Shown: positions 8,030 to 17,801, counted from the first letter of the stretch. The stretch: DNA of 64,000 bases from Desulfobacter hydrogenophilus (GCF_004319545.1 NZ_CP036313.1:2792501-2856500); one strand, 5' to 3'. Program-made: numbers and translations. The notes: generated from the letters alone by a model not told the origin.

Positions 8030-9541
8030 ATGTCTCAGATCAATGGTGTGATGATGCAGTATTTTCATTGGTATATCCCCAATGATGGAACGTTCTGGAC
8101 CCAGGTGCGTGATTCGGCCCAGACCTTGAAAGATTGCGGATTCAGTGCGGTATGGCTGCCGCCTGCATACAAGGGGCAGGCGGGCGTGGATGATGTTGGG
8201 TACGGCGTCTATGACTTGTATGACCTGGGGGAATTTGACCAGAAAGGTTCGGTACGCACAAAGTACGGCACCCGTGATCAGTATCTCGAAACGATTCAGG
8301 CACTGCACGACAAAAAACTGCAGGTTTACGCGGATATCGTTTTTAATCACAAGGGCGGCGCTGATCGTACTGAGTGGGTAAAGGCCTTGGAAATGCGAGG
8401 AGACGAACGGCACTTTGAAATTGTCAACCCGGAAAAGCCGGACTATTGGATCGAGGCGTGGACTGAATTCACGTTCCCGGGGCGTGCCGGCAAATATTCT
8501 AATTTTGTATGGAATTACGACTGTTTCGACGGTACCGATTGGGCTGAGAACTTTTGTATGAATGCGATTTTCAAGTTTACGAATCGCGGCAAAGACTGGG
8601 ACCAAATGGTTTCCGGGGAGAAGGGAAATTACGATTATCTCATGTTTTCGGACGTGGATATGAATTCTTCGGAGGTTCGCACGGAATACGCCCGCTGGGG
8701 GTGTTGGTACCTGGAGACGACCGGAATTGACGGCATTCGGATTGATGCCGTCAAACATATTCAATTCAGTTTCTTTCGTGAGTGGCTGGACTACATGCGC
8801 CGTGTCGCCTCTTTGAATACAAAGAACGGGTTCTTTGCAGTGGGAGAGTATTGGTCAAACAATGTAGGAGAACTGCACAATTACATCCGAGCGACCCATG
8901 GTAAGATGTCCCTTTTCGATGTGCCGCTTCATAAGAAGTTCCACGATATATCCCGGGCCAATGGACACTACGACCTGAGGACAATCTTAGATGACACACT
9001 CACCGGTGAGCAGCCGGCCCTGTCGGTTTCGTTCGTAGAAAACCATGACAGTCAGCCGCTCCAGGCCCTGGAGTCCCCGGTGGGTTGGTGGTTTAAACCG
9101 GCAGCCTATGCATTTATCCTGTTGCGGCAAGAAGGATATCCCTGTGTCTTTTACGCGGATTGGTTTGGGGCAAAATACAAAGATAAGGAGCGGGACGGCA
9201 AGGCATATGAAATCGACATGGTTCCAGTTCCTCATCTGTCCCGTCTGGTGGAACTGCGACGGTCACACGCCTACGGTCGTCAGCGGGATCAATTCACGCA
9301 TACTCACATGATCGGTTGGACACGGGAAGGCGACGCGGATCATCCCGGCTCCGGTCTGGCAACCGTCATCACCATCGGTGGCGGCGGCGCGATGTGGCTG
9401 GAAGTGGGGACGACCCACGCCAACGGGAAGTATCGCGACGCCCTGGGGAACATGGACGGTACCACAATTGATATAAATGCTGACGGATGGGGGGAGTTCC
9501 CCGTCTCCGGGGGAAGTATTTCAGTTTGGATGCCGGCCTAG
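8030..9541 (+). CDS. amyA: Cytoplasmic alpha-amylase (GH13)
   Basis: It hydrolyses internal alpha-1,4-glucosidic bonds of starch, glycogen or maltodextrins. The 503 residues form the GH13 barrel: conserved region I VYADIVFNHKGGAD (about 105), region II GIRIDAVKHI with the catalytic Asp nucleophile (about 235), region III FAVGEYW with the Glu acid/base, and region IV FVENHDSQP with the third Asp. A short C-terminal beta domain follows. There is no signal peptide, so it fits the cytoplasmic AmyA-type enzymes acting on stored glycogen. GAGGAGGGCAC precedes the ATG. No other glycogen gene is adjacent, and the fold-back element directly upstream is odd. Confidence 0.93.
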   Translation: MSQINGVMMQYFHWYIPNDGTFWTQVRDSAQTLKDCGFSAVWLPPAYKGQAGVDDVGYGVYDLYDLGEFDQKGSVRTKYGTRDQYLETIQALHDKKLQVYADIVFNHKGGADRTEWVKALEMRGDERHFEIVNPEKPDYWIEAWTEFTFPGRAGKYSNFVWNYDCFDGTDWAENFCMNAIFKFTNRGKDWDQMVSGEKGNYDYLMFSDVDMNSSEVRTEYARWGCWYLETTGIDGIRIDAVKHIQFSFFREWLDYMRRVASLNTKNGFFAVGEYWSNNVGELHNYIRATHGKMSLFDVPLHKKFHDISRANGHYDLRTILDDTLTGEQPALSVSFVENHDSQPLQALESPVGWWFKPAAYAFILLRQEGYPCVFYADWFGAKYKDKERDGKAYEIDMVPVPHLSRLVELRRSHAYGRQRDQFTHTHMIGWTREGDADHPGSGLATVITIGGGGAMWLEVGTTHANGKYRDALGNMDGTTIDINADGWGEFPVSGGSISVWMPA

Positions 9542-9640
9542 GCATTCGGCAGACACTGCGGCAACCAGTGCCTGCACAGTCAACGGGACTACTGCAGCGT
9601 TTTTTTCGCGTCCCCAATGCCATGGCCGCTCATATATTTT

Positions 9641-11332
9641 TTAGCAGGCATATTTCGAAATTGACATTTTTTGGGATCTTATCCAGGTGCCTTTCAGCAG
9701 ATTAAAGACGTTTTTAGGCATGCCAAAGGGCAGATCCACCAGAGAATAATCATAGTCAATATTGATGTTGCCGATAAAGCTGCTTTCCAGACCGGATTCA
9801 TTTGAAATTGCACCGACGACATCGCCGGGTTTTAGGCCATGCTTGTAACCCACTTCAATGCGATATCGTTCCATCCCTTCTTCAGTAGGCGAAATTTTAT
9901 TGGGCCTAAGCCGGTCAGGTGTCTGCTTTTGTCTTGGTGCAACGGGTGCTTTGGCCTTCTTTTCAGGTTTTTTAGCGGTCTTTTTAGCAGCAGGTTTTTC
10001 AGCCGTCTCCTTCAGTAAAAACGGTGTGTTGCCCTGGAGCATCTTTGCCAGGGCTGCAGCCACCTGGGCAATCGGAACATCCTGTTCCTTTGCGGTGGTC
10101 TCCACCAGATCCGTAAACGCGCTTAGATCTTCGGTGCCGATGGTCTGGGTGATTTTATTTTTAAAATCATCCATCCGTTTTTTATTGATTTCCCTGTTGG
10201 AGGGCAGGGCTATTTCTTCAACTTTCCGGCGGGTGGCGTTTTCGATCCGTTTTAACATCCACCTTTCTTTTGGCTGGACAAATAAAATGGCTTCACCGCT
10301 TCGTCCGGCCCGACCGGTTCGCCCGATCCTGTGAATATAGGGTTCGGTTTTAGGGGGCATATCGTAGTTGATAACGTGGGAAATCCGGTCAACATCAAGT
10401 CCCCTTGCCGCCACATCGGTGGCCACGAGAATATCTATATTGCCGTTTTTCAACCGGTTAACCGTCCGTTCCCGGGCCGCCTGGGCAATGTCTCCGTTCA
10501 GGGCCTCTGCTTTGAATCCTTTTTCTTCCAGGATTTTTGTCAGGCCCATTGTGTCATTCCGGGTTTTGGTAAATACGATGACGCCATCATGGGAAGACGC
10601 TTCAAGTATCCGAACCAAGGCATGACTCTTTTTTACATGCTTTACCAGCCAGAATTTTTGTTGAATGGTGCTGGTGACATCTGAATCATGACGGATAATA
10701 ACCTTTTCAGGGTTTTTAAGATATTTGCCTGCAATTTTTTGAATGGGGGCCGGCATGGTCGCGGAAAATAGTGCGATCTGAGTGGATTGGGGGATTTGGG
10801 ATAAAATCCATTCAACATCATCAATAAATCCCATCTGCAACATTTCGTCTGCTTCGTCCAGCACCAGGCCCGTTAGATCGTCAAGACACACGGTTTTACG
10901 CCGCATATGGTCCATGAGGCGGCCCGGTGTCCCCACAATTACATGGACGCCTCGTTTTAACTGGCTTAACTGAACACCATAGCTTTGGCCCCCGTATACA
11001 GCCAGAACGTTAAGGCCTTTCATTTTTACGCCATAGTCACTGAAAGACTGAGCCACCTGGATGGCAAGCTCCCGGGTCGGGGTGACCACAAGAACCTGGG
11101 GGTGCCTGTTTTTAAGATTGATCCGGGAAAGCAGCGGCAGTGCAAAGGCTGCTGTTTTTCCGGTTCCGGTCCTGGCCTGACCCAGCAGGTCTTTACATGC
11201 GATCATATGGGGAATGGTTTTGGTCTGGATCGGAGTCGGGGTTTCATAACCAACCGTCTGCAAGGCCGCGAAAACATCCGGGCTCAAGTTCATTTCGTCG
11301 AACCCGGCTTGTTCTAAATTTTTATGGGGCAT
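9641..11332 (-). CDS. deaD: DEAD-box ATP-dependent RNA helicase with DbpA-type C-domain
   Basis: This RNA helicase of the CsdA/DeaD/DbpA group likely acts in ribosome assembly or cold-shock RNA unwinding. In its 563 residues the motifs run in order: Q-motif (TPIQTKTIP), ARTGTGKTAAFALPLL, PTREL, TPGRLMDH, DEAD, SAT, VATDVAARGLDV and HRIGRTGRAG. A Lys/Ala/Pro-rich linker (about 425-465) leads into a DbpA-like RNA-binding domain (RYRIEVGYKHGLKPGDVVGA). The ATG at 11332 is chosen over a longer frame because AAGGA lies 6 nt upstream. The gene is monocistronic. DbpA itself binds 23S hairpin 92, but the charged linker is more DeaD-like. Confidence 0.92.
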   Translation of the reverse strand: MPHKNLEQAGFDEMNLSPDVFAALQTVGYETPTPIQTKTIPHMIACKDLLGQARTGTGKTAAFALPLLSRINLKNRHPQVLVVTPTRELAIQVAQSFSDYGVKMKGLNVLAVYGGQSYGVQLSQLKRGVHVIVGTPGRLMDHMRRKTVCLDDLTGLVLDEADEMLQMGFIDDVEWILSQIPQSTQIALFSATMPAPIQKIAGKYLKNPEKVIIRHDSDVTSTIQQKFWLVKHVKKSHALVRILEASSHDGVIVFTKTRNDTMGLTKILEEKGFKAEALNGDIAQAARERTVNRLKNGNIDILVATDVAARGLDVDRISHVINYDMPPKTEPYIHRIGRTGRAGRSGEAILFVQPKERWMLKRIENATRRKVEEIALPSNREINKKRMDDFKNKITQTIGTEDLSAFTDLVETTAKEQDVPIAQVAAALAKMLQGNTPFLLKETAEKPAAKKTAKKPEKKAKAPVAPRQKQTPDRLRPNKISPTEEGMERYRIEVGYKHGLKPGDVVGAISNESGLESSFIGNINIDYDYSLVDLPFGMPKNVFNLLKGTWIRSQKMSISKYAC

Positions 11333-11502
11333 GGTTTTCCTTAAAAGCAAAAAAGGCCAGCACAGCCAGCCCTGTATATCAATATTAACTCAAAACATTT
11401 ATATCTATACGATTTTTTAAGAAAATACAAGTTGTTTTATTTTATATCTGATTTTGGACGTTGCTATCTGCAGGTATTGGGTAGGACTAATTTTTAGGGC
11501 TT

Positions 11503-11586
11503 CACTACGACAGCAAAGGCCAATCGTGGACTATTGGGCCTTTGCTGTAACGCCGTAGATGGGTGATTCTCGTTCAAATACTATTT
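11503..11586. repeat. Diverged relic of the fold-back element, with inner palindrome
   Basis: Read on the minus strand, 11531-11586 follows the left half of the 7817 element (TTGAACGA, CCCATCTAC, GCAAAGGCCCAATAG in the same order). An inner inverted repeat places ACAGCAAAGGCC next to GGGCCTTTGCTGT. The outer end reaches the presumed ancestral stop codon (11581-11583) of the aldehyde dehydrogenase gene. Confidence 0.5.
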
Positions 11587-11606
11587 AGCTACACTGACCA
11601 CCTGAT

Positions 11607-12992
11607 TTACGGTATAGGCTTTGAGGCCCTCAAGCCCGAATTCAGATCCAACACCGGAAGATTTGACCCCGCCGAAGGGGGCCATCGGTGGAGTTTTCCA
11701 TGGGCATTCACCCAGACAGTTCCAGCTTCAAGCCGCATGGCAACCGCTTTGGCTTTTTCCGGATCATTGGACCATGCCGATCCGCCAAGCCCCACGTCAA
11801 GGGAATTTGCCCTTTGAACAGCCTCGTCAACCGTGGAATATTTTATGATGGGAAGTGCGGTGCCAAACTGTTCTTCTTTGACCAGGTCCATATCATCGGT
11901 TACATCTGCCACCAAAGTCAGGGGATAAAAGTATCCCGGGCCGGAAGAAGGTGCGCCGCCACACAGAACCCTGGCCCCTTTTTTCCTGGCATCATCTACA
12001 TATTGTTTGACGGTTTCGAGCTGGGGTGCATTCCCCAGCGGTCCGATGAGATTTTTTTCATCCATACCGTCCCCCACGGGAATTTTAGTCACATAATCCG
12101 TAAACTTTTGGCAGACATCTTCATAATCATCTTCATGGACAAAAAGGCGTTTCAGCGCCGCGCAAGTCTGACCGGCATTAATGAAACATCCCCAGAATAA
12201 AGGCTCTAAAAAGGGTGTAATATCGGTTCCCGGCAGAATAATTCCAGCGTCATTGCCTCCCAGTTCCAGGGTTAGACTTTTCAAATTGGACACGGCCCGG
12301 CCCATGATGGTCTGGCCTACGGGAATGGAACCTGTGAACACAATTTTGTCAATGTCTTTGTGGGCTGACATGGCGTTGCCTATATCGGAGCTTCCGGAGA
12401 CCACATTGAGAACCCCGGGGGGCAGGACTTCATTGATCAGTTCAACCAGCCGAAGGGTGGCCAGGGGCGTATAGGATGCAGGTTTCATAACAACGGTGCA
12501 TCCGACTCTAAGGGCCGGCATGATATGCCATATAGCGATGAGCAAAGGCCAGTTCCATGGCGTAATGGAACCGACGACGCCAATGGGCTTTTTGTACAGT
12601 TCAATGGTATCCTCCGGGGTATCATCCACCAGCTCGGGTTCAAGTTTCATGGATGCTGTAACCTGGGTCCAGGCCATACAGCCGCCGACCTCAAATATGG
12701 ACCCCGGTCCGGACAATGGTTTGCCCTGCTCCCGGGTGATCAGTTCTGCAAGTTCCGTCTGGTTCTGTTCGATAATGCCGGCAATTCGGTTCATGATTGC
12801 CACCCGCTGGTCATCGGCCAGGGCAGACCATTCCGGAAAAGCCTTTCGGGCTGCGGCAACTGCTTCATCCAGTTGTGCGATCGTGGCTTTGGGGCACTTT
12901 GCAAAAACTTCTCCCGTTGCCGGATTAACCACATCAAATGTGCTGTCGGATAACACTTTTTCACCATTGATTATCATTGCATAATCCGCCAT
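11607..12992 (-). CDS. NAD(P)-dependent aldehyde dehydrogenase, frameshifted near the 3' end
   Basis: It oxidises an aldehyde to the acid. The ALDH motifs are intact: TPWNWPL, VGCTVVMKPASYTPL, FTGSIPVGQ, LELGGNDAGII, the catalytic Cys in FINAGQTCAALKR, and EEQFGTALPIIKY. After GTVWVNAHGKLH the frame changes: the expected ending MAPFGGVKSSGVGSEFGLEG continues in another frame to a TAG at 11581-11583. One base seems lost near 11685-11688, replacing about 35 C-terminal residues with an unrelated tail. That region normally helps oligomerisation, so the protein may be impaired, unless this is a sequencing error. The gene is divergent from the TRAP operon, which includes an aminotransferase, so an amino-aldehyde such as succinic semialdehyde is a plausible substrate. 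Confidence 0.85.
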   Translation of the reverse strand: MADYAMIINGEKVLSDSTFDVVNPATGEVFAKCPKATIAQLDEAVAAARKAFPEWSALADDQRVAIMNRIAGIIEQNQTELAELITREQGKPLSGPGSIFEVGGCMAWTQVTASMKLEPELVDDTPEDTIELYKKPIGVVGSITPWNWPLLIAIWHIMPALRVGCTVVMKPASYTPLATLRLVELINEVLPPGVLNVVSGSSDIGNAMSAHKDIDKIVFTGSIPVGQTIMGRAVSNLKSLTLELGGNDAGIILPGTDITPFLEPLFWGCFINAGQTCAALKRLFVHEDDYEDVCQKFTDYVTKIPVGDGMDEKNLIGPLGNAPQLETVKQYVDDARKKGARVLCGGAPSSGPGYFYPLTLVADVTDDMDLVKEEQFGTALPIIKYSTVDEAVQRANSLDVGLGGSAWSNDPEKAKAVAMRLEAGTVWVNAHGKLHRWPPSAGSNLPVLDLNSGLRASKPIP

Positions 12993-13340
12993 CCTCTTCC
13001 TCCTTTTGCCTTTTGCTTCCTGAAAATTTCAGGCGTAAGGCTTTTCCAAAAAAAATTCAAAATGGTTGACTTGCCCAAATCCCTTGCATGTTTTTAGGGT
13101 AACACATCTTAAGGCCGATACCGGCAAAGAGAACTGGACAATGTTAAATGCAGGGTTAAATGCGGGCACCCTGGCAGGGAAATAACTTATATACATAACT
13201 ACCCTGCTTGGTAAACAATAAATGACATTACCCTATATGGTCCGCTGCGGTCATTGACAGAAAGGTGGAAGGCATATATTTACGAGTGGTAAAATGAAGA
13301 GGACATTTTGGCCTTAAAAAAATGATTAAAGGAGAAACGC
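12993..13340. promoter_or_regulatory. Divergent intergenic region, ALDH / TRAP operon
   Basis: These 348 nt separate the divergent aldehyde dehydrogenase and dctP genes and must hold both promoters. Ribosome sites are clear on both sides: GAGGAAGAGG for the dehydrogenase (minus) and AAAGGAG for dctP. I could not identify convincing -35/-10 or sigma-54 boxes, and no operator palindrome stands out. No further gene is seen. Confidence 0.45.
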
Positions 13341-14393
13341 ATGAAATTGCCGGCAGTATTTAGACAAGTATCATTGGTTTTTATAACCATCTTTTTGTGT
13401 ACCATTTTTTCCGTTGGATCTTCTTTTGCCAAAGATAAAGTGTATAGATGGAAACTGCAGTCTGGATATCCACATGGAGACATTTCTTTTGAACTGCTTA
13501 AAGGATTTGCCCAAGATGTGAAAGCGTTCAGTGACGGCAAGCTTATCATTTCCGTTTTTGCGGATTCCGAAATTGTTCCGATAGAGCAGTTATTTGAATC
13601 CACACAAAAAGGGCTTTTGGACATCCTTCACTGCATGGGCGCATTCTGGGGCGGTATTGTTCCGGTTGGAGAAATTGAATTCGGTATTCCGTTTGCTTAC
13701 ACCATTGATGAAGTCGATGAATTTGATGCCAAGGCTCAGGTTATAAGAGATTTTTATTACAATAAGGGATTCGTCAATATATTGCGCAAAGAGTATGACA
13801 AGCAAGGTCTTTACTGGCTTGACATGCATACTTACGGCGGGCCATTTGTATTGTCCACAAAATATTTGGAAACCTTTGATGACTGGAAAGGTCTAAAAAT
13901 CAGAGATGAGGGTATCTATACACAGTTTCATAATATGATCGGTGCCCGGGGGACTTATGTTTCCGGTGGTGAAGCCTATATGGCGTTAAAACTTGGAACG
14001 CTTGATGCCAGCCAGTGGGATATCAGTGCCATATCCGGATTAAAATGGCACGAAGTCGCCCCTTACTGGGTGCAGGGTGGGGATAATGATCATGTTATCG
14101 GGCATATGCTGATAAACAACGCCTCATGGAGGCAACTTCCGGATAATTTAAAACAAGCGCTTCAGAAAGCTGCTGAAAATTACTGGACCGCGACCGTGGA
14201 AGCTTACGGTAAAGAATTTAAAAACGCCGAGGATATGGTAAAAGCCGGCACGTTAAAAGAAAGCAAGGTGAGTGCACAAGCAATACAAAAACAAAAAGAA
14301 ATTGCTTATAAACTCTGGGATGACGTTGCAAAGCGCGATGAAGCGTCAGCTGCGGCTATCAAGATGATAAAAGAATGGAGAGGGGTTAAATAG
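13341..14393 (+). CDS. dctP: TRAP transporter solute-binding protein (DctP family)
   Basis: This periplasmic receptor of a tripartite ATP-independent transporter uses an ion gradient with its DctQM partners. The 350 residues begin with a signal peptide (hydrophobic LVFITIFLCTIFSVGSS, cleavage near SFA-KDK). The mature part has the DctP pattern: WKLQSGYPHGD at the start, LDILHCMGAFWGG, KIRDEGIYTQFHNMIGA with the conserved Arg that usually grips a carboxylate, and ALKLGTLDASQWD. AAAGGAG precedes the ATG. It leads an operon with dctQ, dctM and a class III aminotransferase, so the ligand is probably an amine-bearing carboxylate such as a gamma- or beta-amino acid. That substrate is inference. Confidence 0.92.
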   Translation: MKLPAVFRQVSLVFITIFLCTIFSVGSSFAKDKVYRWKLQSGYPHGDISFELLKGFAQDVKAFSDGKLIISVFADSEIVPIEQLFESTQKGLLDILHCMGAFWGGIVPVGEIEFGIPFAYTIDEVDEFDAKAQVIRDFYYNKGFVNILRKEYDKQGLYWLDMHTYGGPFVLSTKYLETFDDWKGLKIRDEGIYTQFHNMIGARGTYVSGGEAYMALKLGTLDASQWDISAISGLKWHEVAPYWVQGGDNDHVIGHMLINNASWRQLPDNLKQALQKAAENYWTATVEAYGKEFKNAEDMVKAGTLKESKVSAQAIQKQKEIAYKLWDDVAKRDEASAAAIKMIKEWRGVK

Positions 14394-14438
14394 TGCCGAT
14401 TACTTCGTTGGGCGCCAATTGCACCTAAGGATACATGA

Positions 14439-14939
14439 ATGAAAAAAAGCCTGAAAGCAGTATTCAAATTTGTCGACACGGTCAGCTGTCGAGCCGGAGA
14501 TATGATGAGCATTGTAATTGTGATCATCATGTTGTGTACAACCATTGAGGTAATATCAAGATACGTTTTTAACAGTCCAACGATATGGGTCTGGCCTGTC
14601 AACCGACAGATTTTTGGTGTGTATATCCTTTTTGCCGGGATTTATGCCATGGCTAAGAATGCCCATATACGAATAGACGTTGTGTATAACCGGTTTACAA
14701 AAAAAGTAAGAAAAATAGCAAAACTGTTTGCATTGCTGTCATTTGTCTGTTTCATCGCAGTTTTGATCTGGCAGAGCGCCTGGATGGGGCAAAATTCTTT
14801 CATGATGAAAGAGACCGCACATGGGGCATTTCGGATACCCCTGTATCCCCTGAAACTTTTAATTCCTATTACCGCTGTATTGTTCCTTCTGGAAGGAATT
14901 TATATTTTATTGAAGAAAAAAACGCATAATTTAGAATAA
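14439..14939 (+). CDS. dctQ: TRAP transporter small membrane subunit
   Basis: The 166 residues form the four-helix DctQ subunit that links the binding protein to DctM. Hydrophobic helices lie at about 18-40, 53-72, 88-110 and 136-155. The family's W-aromatic region (SPTIWVWPVNRQIFG) follows the first helix, and the loop AKNAHIRIDVVYNRF is typical. The gene starts 45 nt after dctP and is followed by dctM after 24 nt. Confidence 0.88.
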   Translation: MKKSLKAVFKFVDTVSCRAGDMMSIVIVIIMLCTTIEVISRYVFNSPTIWVWPVNRQIFGVYILFAGIYAMAKNAHIRIDVVYNRFTKKVRKIAKLFALLSFVCFIAVLIWQSAWMGQNSFMMKETAHGAFRIPLYPLKLLIPITAVLFLLEGIYILLKKKTHNLE

Positions 14940-14963
14940 TTCAGGATGGATAGGGCATAGTTT

Positions 14964-16265
14964 ATGAGTATTGAAGTTGTTACCATATTGTTGTTCGGAG
15001 GGCTGATGACCCTCCTTGTACTCGGCGTTCCGGTTGCATTTGCCTTGGGTGGTATTACAGTCGTCCTGACTTATTTGCTGGAAGGTTCAACATCTCTGTT
15101 TATTGTTGCGACAACGACATATAAGCAGATTACGGATCCAAATTTAATTACGATCCCACTGTTCCTGCTCATGGGAAACTTTCTTTTACACTCCGGTATT
15201 TCGGATCGAATGTTCAAAGCCTTGGGATTCTGGCTTACCGGCATTAAAGGCGGGCTTGCCATTGTCTCCATCGGTGTCTGCGTGTCCCTTGCCATGTGCG
15301 GAGGATTTGGCCCGGGTATCCTGACCATGGGCCTGATCGCAGTTCCGGCAATGCTCAAGCAGTCTTATAATAAATCGCTTGCACTTGGTTCCGTTATGGC
15401 AGGGGGGGTTTTAGGCGAAATAATTCCCCCCAGTATTATCATGATTCTTTTTGCATATATCGCCCGGGTATCAATTGGAAAGCTTTTTTTGGCCGGTGTG
15501 GTTCCCGGCTTGATCACCGCATTCGGCTATATTTTATATGTCAGTATTCGGTGTCGCCTCCAGCCGGAATTTGCACCGCCTGTTAAGGAAACTGTCACCT
15601 GGACGTTGCGACTATCTTCCCTGAAAGATATTTTGCTCCCGGCGTTTTTGATCGTCCTGGTCTTAGGTTCAATTTTTTTCGGGATTGCAACACCAACTGA
15701 AGCTGCCGGCGTAGGAGCCACCGGCGCTTTTGTTATTTGTGCCCTTCTGAAAAAAATGTCATGGAAAGTGCTTTGGGACTCCTGCAAGCAGACCATGACC
15801 ATCAGTGGGATGGTTTTCTGGATTTTAATTGGCGCTACGTTGTTTAGTGTATTTTATACCAGCCAGGGCGCACAGTCTCTGGTTACAGAACTTGTGAGCA
15901 GCCTTGAAATAAACCGTTGGATTGTATTGGGGGCGATGCAGTTGATCCTTCTGGTTTTGGGCATGTTTATGGATGATTATGCCGTTGTTACTATTTGTGC
16001 ACCTATTTTTGTTCCCATTGCTAAAATTCTCGGTTTTGATCCCATATGGTTCTCAATCATTTTTATTTTGAACATGCAAGTGGCATATCTGACGCCACCT
16101 TTTGGGTGGGCACTGATTATGATGAAAGGGGTTGCGCCATCCGAGATTACGACCCGGGATATCTGGAAGTCCATTCCCCCGTTTGTGGGCATTCAGCTGA
16201 TTGTTCTTATAATGGTTATGATTTTCCCGCAACTGGCTTTATGGCTCACGTATAAAATGATGTAG
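14964..16265 (+). CDS. dctM: TRAP transporter large permease subunit
   Basis: DctM is the ion-coupled transport channel of the inner membrane, with a split elevator fold of about 11-13 helices. The 433 residues are strongly hydrophobic and show the family's motifs: LLMGNFLLHSGIS near residue 70, GGFGPGILTMGLIAVPAM and GGVLGEIIPPSIIMILFAY near 120-165, and GIATPTEAAGVGATGAF near 245. GMFMDDYAVVTICAPIF and the C-terminal MQVAYLTPPFGWAL follow, the latter contributing to the substrate/ion site. It is of the ordinary, unfused length. Confidence 0.92.
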   Translation: MSIEVVTILLFGGLMTLLVLGVPVAFALGGITVVLTYLLEGSTSLFIVATTTYKQITDPNLITIPLFLLMGNFLLHSGISDRMFKALGFWLTGIKGGLAIVSIGVCVSLAMCGGFGPGILTMGLIAVPAMLKQSYNKSLALGSVMAGGVLGEIIPPSIIMILFAYIARVSIGKLFLAGVVPGLITAFGYILYVSIRCRLQPEFAPPVKETVTWTLRLSSLKDILLPAFLIVLVLGSIFFGIATPTEAAGVGATGAFVICALLKKMSWKVLWDSCKQTMTISGMVFWILIGATLFSVFYTSQGAQSLVTELVSSLEINRWIVLGAMQLILLVLGMFMDDYAVVTICAPIFVPIAKILGFDPIWFSIIFILNMQVAYLTPPFGWALIMMKGVAPSEITTRDIWKSIPPFVGIQLIVLIMVMIFPQLALWLTYKMM

Positions 16266-16412
16266 GTTTTAAAGATATAACAGCCATGGGCTGACCTGGT
16301 CTATCAACACCCAGACTCAACCCACAATAAAGCATGAAAGTAATTCAGTAACTTATTGGAACTTTCATAGAAAAAATACAAAATTTAAAAAAGTTTAAAA
16401 GGAAGAAAACAC

Positions 16413-17801
16413 ATGATTAAAGAATCCGATCTTGAAAAATTATCCTATCCTGATGCCCCCAAAATAATTACTGAATCCGTGCCGGGTCCTGAGAGCCTTA
16501 AGCAGCTGGGTGAAGCACCTGAATTCGAGTCCATGGCACGGGGCGCCGGAAGATTTCCAGTGGTTTATGATGAAGGATTCGGGGCCACAGTCAAAGATCC
16601 GGATGGAAACTTGTATATTGATATCACAGCCGGTGTTGCTGTCAATTCAGTGGGAAGGCTTCACCCAAGGGTCGTTGAGGCAATTCACAAACAGACTGGG
16701 AAACTGATGCACAGCAGTGATTGCAGCAGTTCCCTGCGCCTGGATCTGGCTAAAAAAATATCCGGCATTATGCCGGCAGGGTTAAAAGATAATTGCATTA
16801 CTTTTTTTACCCAGTCCGGTTCCAGTGCCCTTGAATCTGCAATTAAGTTTGTCCGGAAGATTACAGGCCGTTCACAGATCGTTGCATTTCATGGCGCCTA
16901 TCACGGTGTTCACTGCGGGTGTGGGTCTTTGACAACCGGTGACCAGTACAGGAAAGATTTTGGTCCGTTTATCCCTGGTGTTATCCATGCTCCGTACCCT
17001 TATGCATACCGGTGCTGCTTCGGGACCAAAAGCCAGGAACAATGTGAAGACATGTGCGCAAACTATTTGGAATACCTTCTGAATACACCTTATACCGGGG
17101 TCGATGATGTGGGCGCAGTTATTATTGAGGCACAACAGGGTGAAGGTGGATATCTTGCACCGAACCCTGAGTTTTTGCAGCGTGTTAAAGCATCGTGTGA
17201 AAAGCACGGAGCCCTTTTTATCGCCGATGAGGTTCAATCCGGTGCCGGTCGTTCTGGAAAAATGTGGGCAATTGAACATAGCGGCGTTGAACCGGATATC
17301 TTGACCTTTGGAAAAGGCATTGGTGGCGATGTCCCCATGGCCGGCGTTACGCTGCGCAAAGATCTTGCAGAAAAAATCGAAGATGGGTCCCAGCCCAATA
17401 CGTTTGCCGCTAACGGCATCTCTGCTGCTGTCAGCATGACCAATATCGATATTCTTACCGAAAATGATAATGCACTGATCAAAAGAGTGGCCGAATTAGG
17501 TGAACTGATAAAGGACAGACTTAAAGAAGGTGCCCAGAAAATAAAATGTATTGGAGATGTCCGGGGAAGAGGGTTCATGATCGGTATTGAATTGGTCAAA
17601 GACCGGGAAACAAAAGAGCCTTTTGACGCAGACCTCATGGGGCAGGTCATCATGGGTATGTTGAATAAGGGCGTTATTCTGGTTCCCTGTGGCAGATACG
17701 GAAATGTCATAAGGTTTATGCCCTCTTTGACAACTCCCAAGAAATATTTAGATAAAGCTTCGGATCTCCTGCTTGAAGTTTTGGAGAGTTTAGATATTTA
17801 G
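16413..17801 (+). CDS. PLP-dependent class III aminotransferase (GABA-transaminase type)
   Basis: It transfers an omega- or alpha-amino group from an amino acid or amine to a keto acid. The 462 residues follow the class III plan: YIDITAGVAVNSVGRLHPRV near 70, FFTQSGSSALESAIKFVRK (cofactor phosphate), AFHGAYHGVHCG, the PLP-binding Asp in ALFIADEVQSGAGRSGKMWA, and the Schiff-base Lys in DILTFGKGIGGD (about 298). It is 147 nt after dctM with AAGGAAG before the ATG and probably ends the operon. With a TRAP importer and a divergent aldehyde dehydrogenase it could run a GABA-like route to a semialdehyde and acid. Diaminobutyrate or taurine aminotransferase activity cannot be excluded. Confidence 0.88.
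   Translation: MIKESDLEKLSYPDAPKIITESVPGPESLKQLGEAPEFESMARGAGRFPVVYDEGFGATVKDPDGNLYIDITAGVAVNSVGRLHPRVVEAIHKQTGKLMHSSDCSSSLRLDLAKKISGIMPAGLKDNCITFFTQSGSSALESAIKFVRKITGRSQIVAFHGAYHGVHCGCGSLTTGDQYRKDFGPFIPGVIHAPYPYAYRCCFGTKSQEQCEDMCANYLEYLLNTPYTGVDDVGAVIIEAQQGEGGYLAPNPEFLQRVKASCEKHGALFIADEVQSGAGRSGKMWAIEHSGVEPDILTFGKGIGGDVPMAGVTLRKDLAEKIEDGSQPNTFAANGISAAVSMTNIDILTENDNALIKRVAELGELIKDRLKEGAQKIKCIGDVRGRGFMIGIELVKDRETKEPFDADLMGQVIMGMLNKGVILVPCGRYGNVIRFMPSLTTPKKYLDKASDLLLEVLESLDI

Noticed and set aside
12993..13340. A sigma-54 promoter ahead of dctP (CTGGCAGGGAAAT)
   Set aside because: The -12 GC element is absent at the required spacing.
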